Shown here piece after piece: positions 26,892-34,119 of a DNA stretch of 64,000 nt. Position 1 is the first letter of the stretch, and every line of letters starts with the position of its first letter. The DNA comes from Candidatus Zhuqueibacterota bacterium (lineage in GTDB: Bacteria > Zhuqueibacterota > Zhuqueibacteria > Oceanimicrobiales > Oceanimicrobiaceae), in assembly GCA_029261995.1 (NCBI GenBank), contig JAJDAF010000055.1, positions 1-64,000 on the forward strand. The letters are read 5' to 3'. Both the position numbers and the translations under genes were made by a program. The notes under the pieces were generated by a model. The model worked only from the letters and a program-made list of their open reading frames with translations. It did no database searches and was not told the DNA's origin.

Positions 26892-27140
26892 TTACCACAC
26901 CTCTCGTCCCATAGGATCTCCCCAGTCTTCTTCTTTTGGCTTGTAATTTTTTGGCATCTTTGCAGCAAGCTCTTTGATATCAAATCTCCCATGTATTTTT
27001 TTCATGGGCTCAATGATTATCTTTCCATCCTGGAGGGAGATATCAACTTCTTCGCCAACTTTGATATGAGAATCAACAAGTAGACTTTTGGGAATCCTAA
27101 CCCCCTGACTATTTCCCCACTGTTGAACTTTGGATAACAC
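26892..27140 (-). CDS. mazE: MazE-family antitoxin (AbrB-like)
   Basis: 82 residues from a GTG (27138-27140) with AGGAG nine bases upstream; a longer ATG frame from 27173 has no such site. The N-terminal swapped-hairpin DNA-binding domain reads SKVQQWGNSQGVRIPKSLL, and the C-terminal part KIHGRFDIKELAAKMPKN should wrap around MazF. It neutralises MazF and, with it, represses its own promoter. The stop abuts the mazF start, ensuring coupled translation. The W-G-D motif near the end is typical of this subfamily. Confidence 0.9.
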   Translation of the reverse strand: MLSKVQQWGNSQGVRIPKSLLVDSHIKVGEEVDISLQDGKIIIEPMKKIHGRFDIKELAAKMPKNYKPKEEDWGDPMGREVW

Positions 27141-27174
27141 TGGCCATTCTCCTTTCTGGTCTGCAAGACCCAAT

Positions 27175-27193
27175 GTATATCCTTAGTATATAC
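27175..27193. promoter_or_regulatory. Likely mazEF operator
   Basis: Inverted repeat GTATAT (27175-27180) / ATATAC (27188-27193) with a 7-nt spacer, just upstream of the mazE start in an AT-rich stretch that also offers a TATAAT-like box (around 27187-27200). AbrB-like MazE proteins bind such palindromes. Position-based inference. Confidence 0.45.
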
Positions 27194-27276
27194 ATATAAC
27201 CTTAAATTGCAAGCCTTTTGTTTTCATCGTTTGCTTTTCCAATCTCGGCCCTAACTCCTCCGCATGACGAATCGCA

Positions 27277-27960
27277 TCAGCGACTTCCTTCACGCTGCGA
27301 CACAAATGACGCCGCCTGTCTCACCTGACGAATGGCTGCACGAACACCCTCCGCGTTTTCTTGAACATGGCCGCCTGTCAGCAAGGTTGAAATCACAGCC
27401 ACGCCATCGGCGCCTGCCTGCAACACCGGCGCCAGGTTCTCGGCGGTGATGCCGCCAATCGCCACCAGCGGCTGCTCGGTCTCTGCCCTGAGCTTCCGCA
27501 AAAAATCGACACCTGAAACATGCTCGATCGACTTACTCCGGGTAGCGAACATCGTGCCGACACCGCAATAATCCGCTTCTTTGGCGCTGGATTCCCTGAA
27601 CTCAGCCATGCTGTGCACCGAAACACCAATGATCTTATCCGGACCGAGAAACTGTCGAGCGGCGGCCAGCGGCAAATCATCCTGGCCGAGATGAACTCCG
27701 GCTGCGCCAACCGCACGCGCCACATCTGCCCGGTCATTGATGATCAACGGGATGCCGTGCGCATCTGTCACATGCTTGACTGCAACGGCATCATCATAAA
27801 ACGCACGAACATCGCGGGACTTGTTGCGGAGCTGAATAACGCCGGCGCCGCCAGCGACAACATCTTCCGCAATCTGGCTAGCGGAACGGTCACCCAACGC
27901 CTGCTTGTCTAGAATGGCGTAGAGCGCCCAATCGATCTTCTTAACTTCCAACCTGCTCAA
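27277..27960 (-). CDS. thiE: Thiamine-phosphate synthase
   Basis: 227 residues from a TTG with AGGA upstream. ThiE TIM-barrel motifs are present: YAILD near the start, GAGVIQLRNKS (pyrophosphate-binding Q-x-R-x-K), LIINDRADVA, GVHLGQDDLP, IGVSVHS and the closing VAIGGITAENLAPVLQAGADGVAVIS. It joins HMP-pyrophosphate and the thiazole phosphate to thiamine phosphate in the cytoplasm. No other thi gene is in view, so the rest of the pathway must lie elsewhere. It follows gcvT on the same strand after about 40 bases. Confidence 0.93.
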   Translation of the reverse strand: MSRLEVKKIDWALYAILDKQALGDRSASQIAEDVVAGGAGVIQLRNKSRDVRAFYDDAVAVKHVTDAHGIPLIINDRADVARAVGAAGVHLGQDDLPLAAARQFLGPDKIIGVSVHSMAEFRESSAKEADYCGVGTMFATRSKSIEHVSGVDFLRKLRAETEQPLVAIGGITAENLAPVLQAGADGVAVISTLLTGGHVQENAEGVRAAIRQVRQAASFVSQREGSR

Positions 27961-27998
27961 AACGATCCTGTGGTGCGAAGCCCAAGCATGGACTTCAC

Positions 27999-29102
27999 CT
28001 AGTAGGGCCGCTGGTAAAACGGCGTTTTCACAACTTCGGCAGCGATGCCTTTGCCGCGCACGGAAATCTCAATCGTGGCGCCAATTTCATTGTGCGGTAT
28101 GTTGACGTAACCCAGGCCGATTCCCTTCTCCAGACTTGGCGAGAAAGTGCCGCTGGTGACCACACCAATCTCGGCGCCATCCTTCATAATAGGATAACCG
28201 TGGCGTGCCAGACCGCGCCCCTTCACCTCGAAACCCACCAATTTGCGCGACGGGCCGGCCTCTTTCACTTTCATGATGGCGTCGCGGCCCACAAAATCAC
28301 CTTTATCGACTTTGGTAATCCAGCCCAGACCGGCTTCGATGGGATTGGTGGTCTGGTCGATGTCGTTGCCGTAGAGCGAGTACTTCATTTCCAGTCGCAG
28401 GGTGTCACGCGCGGCCAGGCCGATAGGCTGAATGCTGAACTCCGAACCGGCCTCGAGAATGGCGTTCCAGACCGCCGGTGAGCGGGCGGCATCGACACCG
28501 ATTTCAAAGCCATCCTCACCAGTATAACCCGTGCGCGCAATAAACGCTTTTTCACCCGCCAGGACGCCTTCCCGGAACCAGTAGAACTTGATCTCCGATA
28601 GATCTATGTCGGCCAATTTCTGCAAAGTCGCCTCGGCGTGACGGCCCTGCACCGCAAACAGGCTGAATTCCTCACTGCGGTCCTCCAGCTCGACGCCGGC
28701 GGCCAAGTGCTGCTGCAACCAATCATAGTCCTTTTGCAGATTTCCAGCATTGACGATGGCCATGTAGGTGTCACCAAAACAATAGACGATAAGGTCATCC
28801 ACCAGGCCGCCATCATCGTAGCACATGCCGGAGTACTGAGCGCGGTGTAACTGCAATTTGCTGATATCGTTCAAGGTCATTTTCTGCAGGAAATCAGCGG
28901 CTTTTTCTCCGCTGAAGAAAAATTCACCCATGTGGGAGACATCGAAGATGCCCACGGAATTGCGCACGCAGTGGTGCTCTTCTTTGATTCCTGAATACTG
29001 TACCGGCATCCAGTAGCCGGCGAACTCGACCATTTTTGCGCCGAGGTTGATGTGGGTGTCGTAGAGTGCTGTTTTCTTTGGTTCCAATCTAGGTTTCTCC
29101 AA
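27999..29102 (-). CDS. gcvT: Aminomethyltransferase (glycine cleavage T protein)
   Basis: About 367 residues from TTG 29102 (product begins LEKPRLEPKKTALYD) behind AGGA. The open frame extends to 29249, but that extension is encoded by a repeat element and is unlikely to be translated. Motifs: GIFDVSHMGEFFFSGEKA, DLIVYCFGDTYMAIVNAGN (folate-binding region), RTGYTGEDGFEI, LAARDTLRLEMKYSLYGNDI and the C-terminal ETT-like VTSGTFSPSLEKGIGLGYV. It moves the aminomethyl group from H-protein to tetrahydrofolate. The partner genes gcvP and gcvH are not in this window. Confidence 0.93.
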   Translation of the reverse strand: MEKPRLEPKKTALYDTHINLGAKMVEFAGYWMPVQYSGIKEEHHCVRNSVGIFDVSHMGEFFFSGEKAADFLQKMTLNDISKLQLHRAQYSGMCYDDGGLVDDLIVYCFGDTYMAIVNAGNLQKDYDWLQQHLAAGVELEDRSEEFSLFAVQGRHAEATLQKLADIDLSEIKFYWFREGVLAGEKAFIARTGYTGEDGFEIGVDAARSPAVWNAILEAGSEFSIQPIGLAARDTLRLEMKYSLYGNDIDQTTNPIEAGLGWITKVDKGDFVGRDAIMKVKEAGPSRKLVGFEVKGRGLARHGYPIMKDGAEIGVVTSGTFSPSLEKGIGLGYVNIPHNEIGATIEISVRGKGIAAEVVKTPFYQRPY

Positions 29103-29166
29103 GTCAATCCTAGTCGATTCTGTGCGCTCTTTCAGGAGCCCTTTTGTCGCCCAAAAACCCCTTGTT

Positions 29167-29185
29167 CCCCCTTTGGGAAAGGGGG
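29167..29185. repeat. REP-like hairpin CCCCCTTT-GGG-AAAGGGGG
   Basis: Perfect 8-bp inverted repeat with 3-nt loop in the gcvT leader, followed on the plus strand by a T run. The surrounding bases read on the minus strand as SPFPKGGTRGF, a shadow peptide of a dispersed repeat I know from many bacterial genomes. It may be a REP/MITE-type repeat or act as a terminator for rightward transcripts. Confidence 0.55.
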
Positions 29186-29261
29186 AGACTTTTTTCGGGA
29201 TCGTGGGCGACAGTTCAGACTTCCCGTGAACTTCGACAAGAAGTATCAATTCACAATTTGA

Positions 29262-30425
29262 CTACAGTTTGGCCAATGCCTCCTGAATTCGATCCAGGCC
29301 GATCTGAATGTTCTCAATCGAGTTGGCATAGGAAAACCGGATGTAGCCGGCGCCGTATTTGCCAAACGCGGTTCCGGAAAGGATCGCCACTCCGGCTTCG
29401 TTGAGCAGGTAGTCCTCCAGTTCCTGAGAGCTGAGCGGCACTTCCTTGACATTCGGGAAGACGTAAAAGGCGCCCTTCGGAGTGATGCAACTGATGCCAG
29501 GAATTTTGTTGAGCGCGGCGACGATAAAATCACGGCGCTCGCGAAATGTCTCCACCATGGCATCGACTTCATCGGTGGGGCCTTTCAGCGCCTGAATGGC
29601 GGCATGCTGCGAAAAAGTTGCCGTGCAGGAGTTGCTGTTGATCATCAGTTTCTCGACTCTCTGAGCCAGTTCCACCGGCATGCAGCCCCAGCCGAGGCGC
29701 CAACCGGTCATGGCGTAGGTCTTGGAAAATCCGTCGAGCAGGATGGTCTGTTTGCGCATGCCCGGCAGCGCATACAGGCTGACGTGCTCGCCCTCATAAA
29801 TGATGTTTTTGTAGACTTCGTCGGACAGCACCAGGATGTTGCGCTCCTGCGCCACTTCCGCAATAACTTCGATGTCAGAACGTGTCAGATTGCCGCCCGT
29901 GGGGTTCGCCGGGGTGTTAACAATGATGAGCTTGGTTTTGTCCGTGACCAGCGACCGAAACTCATCGGGGTCAAAGCGAAAATCCTTTTCCTCCAGAAGC
30001 GGAAGGGGTACCGGCGTGCCGCCCACAAACTTGATCGCCGATTCATAAATCGGGAACCCGGGATTCGGGTAGATTACCTCGTCGCCCTGCTCGATTAGAG
30101 CTGTGATGACGAAGTACATGATCGGCTTTGCCCCGGGTGTCACCACCACTTCGGCGACTTCCGGACGCACGCCGCGGCGGGCGTAAACATCGTCGGTGAT
30201 GGCCTGGCGCAGGGGCATGATGCCGGCTGCTGCTGAATAATGGGTTTGACCGTCGCGCAGGGCCGCGACACCAGCTTCGATAATGTGTTTGGGAGTCGGA
30301 AAATCAGGCTCACCAATCTGCAAGTAGATCATATCTTTTCCCTGAGCTTCCAGAGCCTTGGCCTTGGCCATGACTTCAAAGGCGGTTTCCGTACCGAGGC
30401 GCTCCATGCGATTCGCGAATTTCAT
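29262..30425 (-). CDS. Class I aminotransferase (aspartate aminotransferase-like)
   Basis: About 387 residues from the ATG giving MKFANRMERLGTE, which has GGAG upstream; an ATG 15 codons earlier has none. Fold-type I PLP enzyme: N-terminal YLQIGEPDFPTP, Asn of NTPANPTGGNLT, Asp/Tyr of LVLSDEVYKNIIYEG, and the Schiff-base lysine in DGFSKTYAMTGWRLGW near residue 231, with the carboxylate-binding Arg in GYIRFSYANS. Most similar in pattern to the subgroup I-gamma aspartate/aromatic/alanine aminotransferases; exact substrate not assignable. It lies 160 bases upstream of gcvT, same strand. Confidence 0.9.
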   Translation of the reverse strand: MKFANRMERLGTETAFEVMAKAKALEAQGKDMIYLQIGEPDFPTPKHIIEAGVAALRDGQTHYSAAAGIMPLRQAITDDVYARRGVRPEVAEVVVTPGAKPIMYFVITALIEQGDEVIYPNPGFPIYESAIKFVGGTPVPLPLLEEKDFRFDPDEFRSLVTDKTKLIIVNTPANPTGGNLTRSDIEVIAEVAQERNILVLSDEVYKNIIYEGEHVSLYALPGMRKQTILLDGFSKTYAMTGWRLGWGCMPVELAQRVEKLMINSNSCTATFSQHAAIQALKGPTDEVDAMVETFRERRDFIVAALNKIPGISCITPKGAFYVFPNVKEVPLSSQELEDYLLNEAGVAILSGTAFGKYGAGYIRFSYANSIENIQIGLDRIQEALAKL

Positions 30426-30485
30426 AACGACTTCTCCAGCCTGGTTATGATGAGTAAATGGGATTGTCAAAACTCAAAAAGATAA

Positions 30486-30794
30486 CAATTATTTCAGGAA
30501 GAGTCAAGCGTTTGCGGGGGGCTGCAAGCGCGATTGTTTGTCTTGAATTGGGCTCAAGAACGGCGTCGCAACAAACAGCGGCTCTTTGCTTACTGGGGCG
30601 CACAGGTTTCACACAAGTCGCGATTCTTCCTGCGCGGCGAATTTATCCAGAACGGCCTGATCTGGGGCGCGGGAGTTCGAATGCATCGATTTGCGTTTGA
30701 CTATTCTTACGGAGATTACAACAAGGGTAACTTTCCCAAGACCTTTCAGCTTGAGCATTTTGTCTCGGTCTCGTTTGTGCTCAGTCATCGTTAA
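30486..30794 (+). pseudogene. C-terminal remnant of an outer-membrane beta-barrel protein
   Basis: An open frame of about 102 codons with no credible start or upstream domain. Its last 60 residues read as barrel strands: RLFAYWGAQVSHKSRFFLRG, GLIWGAGVRMHRFAFDYSYG and FQLEHFVSVSFVLSHR, with aromatic girdle residues and alternating hydrophobic positions typical of a final beta strand. It lies on the opposite strand to its neighbours, between the aminotransferase and the nap operon. Most likely the tail of a deleted gene. Confidence 0.4.
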
Positions 30795-30874
30795 TTGTCT
30801 CAGACAAACTGAAGATGGACGCGATGGGAGTCAACCAAGCGTTTTGAGAGAAACCGCCCACGGAATCTCAAAAC

Positions 30875-30904
30875 AAAAATGGCCCGCACCCGGCGAGCCA
30901 TTTT
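30875..30904 (-). terminator. Rho-independent terminator of the nap-type operon
   Basis: On the minus strand AAAATGGC pairs with GCCATTTT around a GC-rich loop with an inner CCG/CGG pair, followed by TTTTTGTTTTG. It is 24 bases after the stop of the last gene of the operon. Confidence 0.65.
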
Positions 30905-30927
30905 CTCAAACCTGATGTCACAATCCG

Positions 30928-31461
30928 TCAAAACGCATCCGCCATATTGGTGTTAGCTTTGAACAAATCCACATCGCGACGCGGCGCCACATGGCACTGC
31001 ACACAGTTCAGGCGCTCAGGATGAGTGGTCTGAACAATCTCAGTGCGAGTTGAATCGCTGTGACAGACGCCACAATTCTCCCGCATAAAAACACGATGCG
31101 GAATCAGCGGCGAGCCGGCCGGTTGGGGCAGATTGAGCGTAGTTGGCTCCTTCAAACCAACAAACCGGTTCTCCCTAAACAGCTTGATGCTTTCGTCCGC
31201 GCGCACGTGGCATTGCTCGCAGTTCAGCAACTGCGGGTGCGGCGTCACCGGCGCCGTGAAGCCTTCGGTCGTCAAACCCTGCTCGTGGCAGTTGACACAC
31301 TTGCGGTTCACGACTTCGTGCGGAATCAGCGGCGGTGCGTAGGCGTAGTAGCGCACCTCAGCGCGATTGTACTTGCCGTAATTATCACTACCTTGGTCGG
31401 CGCCACAGGCGGTAAGTGCGAGCAGCAGAGCGACCAACAGCAGGTGTCCTTTGTTTTTCAT
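30928..31461 (-). CDS. Tetraheme lipoprotein, tandem duplication of a NapB-like module
   Basis: About 177 residues from the ATG giving MKNKGHLLLVALLLALTAC, a lipoprotein signal. Four heme sites: CVNCH, CEQCH, CGVCH and CVQCH. The protein is two copies of one module. Copy 1 runs PPLIPHEVVNRKCVNCHEQG to LNCEQCHV and LFREN; copy 2 runs SPLIPHRVFMRENCGVCHSD to LNCVQCHV and LFKAN. Each copy matches the heart of NapB (LIPH, CxxCH, CxQCHV), the diheme electron donor of periplasmic nitrate reductase. It probably takes the NapB place next to NapA but with four hemes and a lipid anchor. Last gene of the operon, starting 24 bases after napA. Confidence 0.85.
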   Translation of the reverse strand: MKNKGHLLLVALLLALTACGADQGSDNYGKYNRAEVRYYAYAPPLIPHEVVNRKCVNCHEQGLTTEGFTAPVTPHPQLLNCEQCHVRADESIKLFRENRFVGLKEPTTLNLPQPAGSPLIPHRVFMRENCGVCHSDSTRTEIVQTTHPERLNCVQCHVAPRRDVDLFKANTNMADAF

Positions 31462-31484
31462 CGGAGCATACCTCTGGGTTTGGA

Positions 31485-33830
31485 TTAGATCGCCTTTAGC
31501 TTCTCGATTTTCACGGCGCATTTTTTGTAGTCCGGCTCCTTTGAAATCGGGCAGTAGGAATCCAGCGTGACCTCGTTGATCAGCTTGCCCTCATCAAAGA
31601 AAGGCACGAAAACTGAACCGCGGCGAGGTTTGCCTTTGCCGTTCAAAACCACCTTCAACTCCAATTCACCACGACGCGATTTCACTCTGACCTTCTCGCC
31701 ATCCTGGATGCCGTTGTCGGCGGCGTCCTTCGCATTCATCTCAACGTACGCTTCAGGAACTGCGCGGTGCAGATGCGGCACGCGGCGGGTCATGCTGCCG
31801 GTGTGCCAATGTTCGAGCACACGGCCGGTGCAAAGCCAAAACGGAAATTCGTTGTCAGGCACTTCAGGCGCAGGCTCGTATGGCCGCGCCCAGACAACCG
31901 CTTTGCCGCCGGTCTTTTTGTTGGAGTAGAACTCAATCTTCTTGCCTTTGGTAACGTAGGGATCATATTTGGAAGTATAGCGCCACGGCGTCTCTTTGCC
32001 ATCGACGACCGGCCATCTCAAGCCGCGGGCGGCGATGTACTGGTCGTAAGTCCCCAGGTCATGTCCGGTACCGAGAGTGAACTGACGGTACTCTTCGAAC
32101 AGCTCGCGTTCGTAGGTTTGCTCACCGTATTTGAACAAGTCAGCGTAGCCCATGCGTTTGGCAACCTCGATGGTCTGCCAGGCATCGGACTTGGCCTCAC
32201 CGGGAGGGTCAACCAACTTATTCCACTGCTGGGTGCGGCGCTCGGTGTTGCCGAACATGCCTTCGCGCTCAACCCACATGGCTGCCGGCAGAACGACATC
32301 AGCGACCTCAGTTGTCGGCGTCGGATAGATCTCCGACACCACCAGGAAGCGGCCGTCTTTCTGTGCACCCTCGCGGTAGCGAATCAGGTTTGGCATGCTG
32401 ACCATGGGATTGGTGGTTTGCGTCCACATCACTTTGATATCGCCGCGGTCGAAGGCGCGGAACATCTCGACGGTGTTGTAGCCTGGTTTGGGGTTGATGT
32501 TGCTAATTGGCACACCCCAGATGTTTGCGGCTATTTCACGGTGCCGCGGTTTCATGACCACCATGTCGGACGGTAATCTGTGCGCCAGTGTGCCGACCTC
32601 GCGAACCGTGCCACAAGCGCTCGGCTGGCCCGTGAGCGAAAGCGGGTTGTTACCGGGCGCGCAAATCTTGCCGGTCAGCAAGTGCAGGTTGTAAACCAGA
32701 TTGTTGATCCAGGTACCGCGATTGTGCTGGTTCATGCCCATGCACCACAGAGAAACCACTTTGGTGAATTTGTCGGCGTAGACCTCGGCGAGCTGCTTGA
32801 TCTTTGCCGCCGGGATGCCTGAGATTTCTTCGACATGCGCCGGCGTGTATTTTTGCACGTACTTGCTGTACTCCGCAAAAGTCATCGCCTTTGGCGCGTC
32901 TTTGAAGTTAAAATTGTCTTCCAGACCGTAGCCGATGTTTTCTTTGCCACTCTTGAAAACCGTGTGCTCGTTGATGAATTTTTTGTCGTAGCGCCCGGTG
33001 TTGATGATGATTCTGGCGATGGCGTTGGCAATAGCGAGGTCAGACTGCGGTTCCATGGAATAATGGACGTCCGCCCACTCGGTAGTTGGCGTTCGGCGAG
33101 TCGCCATATCATGAATCTTGACCCAGGAGGCTTTGCGGCGACGCTCCAACAGCCGTGAGAACAGCACCGGGTGCATCTCCGCCATGTTGTTGCCCCAAAG
33201 CACAAAGGCGTCGGCTTTCTCGAAATCGTCGTAGCAGCCCATGGGCTCATCCGCGCCAAATGTGGTAATAAACCCGGTGACGGCACTGGCCATGCAAAGG
33301 CGTGCATTCGCTTCAACATTGTTTGAGCCGATGCCGCCTTTGAACCATTTCAACGCGGCGTAGCCGTCGGTGATCGTCCATTGACCCGAGCCGTACATGG
33401 CTACCGATTTCGGGCCATGCTGGTCAACCGATTCCTTGAATTTGTTGGCCACCAGATCAAGCGCCTCATCCCAGGTGGCATCTTTCAATTTGCCGTTGTT
33501 GCGAATCTGCGGCGTGGTCAGCCGGTCTTCTCCATAAAGAATGCCGGGCAGGCTGTAGCCCTTGATGCACAGCAATCCTTTGTTGACCGGGTTGAGTTCG
33601 TCGCCGGCAACGGAAACAACTTTGCCATCTTTGACACCGACCATGACACCGCAGCCGGTGCCACAGAAACGGCAGGGGGCCTTGCCCCATTCCAGGCTCG
33701 CATCAAGCGCCGTTGCTGTCAAAGGCGCAGCATTAGCGGCCTCGGTACTGCGCGACAAACCCAGCGGTAGCGAGGTAACCGCTGCCGCCGCCGCGCAATG
33801 TTTGATAAAATCTCTTCTTGAAACTGTCAT
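31485..33830 (-). CDS. napA: Periplasmic nitrate reductase, catalytic subunit
   Basis: About 781 residues from the ATG giving MTVSRRDFIKHC, with GGAGGG upstream; the signal is of Tat type (SRRDFIK). The [4Fe-4S] motif CRFCGTGC near residue 53 closes with the Cys of GLLCIKG. The molybdenum-ligand cysteine is in NARLCMASAV near 177. Further Mo-bis-MGD motifs: LWGNNMAEMHPVLFSR, WCMGMNQHNRGTW, TNPMVSMPN and the C-terminal RVLEHWHTGSMTRR. It reduces nitrate to nitrite in the periplasm. The Cys ligand and this order of motifs fit NapA rather than NarG or formate dehydrogenase (selenocysteine/Lys pattern differs). Flanked by napD and a NapB-like tetraheme protein. Confidence 0.93.
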   Translation of the reverse strand: MTVSRRDFIKHCAAAAAVTSLPLGLSRSTEAANAAPLTATALDASLEWGKAPCRFCGTGCGVMVGVKDGKVVSVAGDELNPVNKGLLCIKGYSLPGILYGEDRLTTPQIRNNGKLKDATWDEALDLVANKFKESVDQHGPKSVAMYGSGQWTITDGYAALKWFKGGIGSNNVEANARLCMASAVTGFITTFGADEPMGCYDDFEKADAFVLWGNNMAEMHPVLFSRLLERRRKASWVKIHDMATRRTPTTEWADVHYSMEPQSDLAIANAIARIIINTGRYDKKFINEHTVFKSGKENIGYGLEDNFNFKDAPKAMTFAEYSKYVQKYTPAHVEEISGIPAAKIKQLAEVYADKFTKVVSLWCMGMNQHNRGTWINNLVYNLHLLTGKICAPGNNPLSLTGQPSACGTVREVGTLAHRLPSDMVVMKPRHREIAANIWGVPISNINPKPGYNTVEMFRAFDRGDIKVMWTQTTNPMVSMPNLIRYREGAQKDGRFLVVSEIYPTPTTEVADVVLPAAMWVEREGMFGNTERRTQQWNKLVDPPGEAKSDAWQTIEVAKRMGYADLFKYGEQTYERELFEEYRQFTLGTGHDLGTYDQYIAARGLRWPVVDGKETPWRYTSKYDPYVTKGKKIEFYSNKKTGGKAVVWARPYEPAPEVPDNEFPFWLCTGRVLEHWHTGSMTRRVPHLHRAVPEAYVEMNAKDAADNGIQDGEKVRVKSRRGELELKVVLNGKGKPRRGSVFVPFFDEGKLINEVTLDSYCPISKEPDYKKCAVKIEKLKAI

Positions 33831-33844
33831 TGCACCCTCCAAGC

Positions 33845-34087
33845 TTAGGAGTTCTTAGCGAGATCTTCTGTGTTGTAATATGCCAAGTTCGCGGAAATGA
33901 CACCCGGGAGGTTGACAATAGCGTCAAAGCGCTCCTTCATTTGCCGGTCGTCATCCGTTTCCAGAACGACGACCAGAAAATTTTCTACTACTTCCGCGAT
34001 CTCTGCACCAATCTGCTGCTCGATATTCTGTTTGACCGATTCGAGCCGCGGCGGGTCTGCCTGCACACTTACTCCGGATATTGGCAT
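33845..34087 (-). CDS. napD: NapD-like chaperone for nitrate reductase
   Basis: 80 residues from ATG 34087 (MPISGVSVQADPPRLES); an in-frame GTG three codons upstream is the alternative. Small ferredoxin-like fold with SVKQNIEQQIGAEIAEVVEN, VVVLETDDDRQMKERFDAI and NLPGVISANLAYYN, matching NapD. NapD binds the Tat signal of NapA and holds it until the cofactor is inserted. It sits 14 bases upstream of napA, as expected. Confidence 0.85.
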   Translation of the reverse strand: MPISGVSVQADPPRLESVKQNIEQQIGAEIAEVVENFLVVVLETDDDRQMKERFDAIVNLPGVISANLAYYNTEDLAKNS

Positions 34088-34119
34088 TTTAAGCACACTT
34101 TCTCAGGATGAGGAATGCC

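Noticed and set aside
31767-32576. Long antisense frame in napA
   Set aside because: Opposite strand of a well-supported gene; no start signal or domain.
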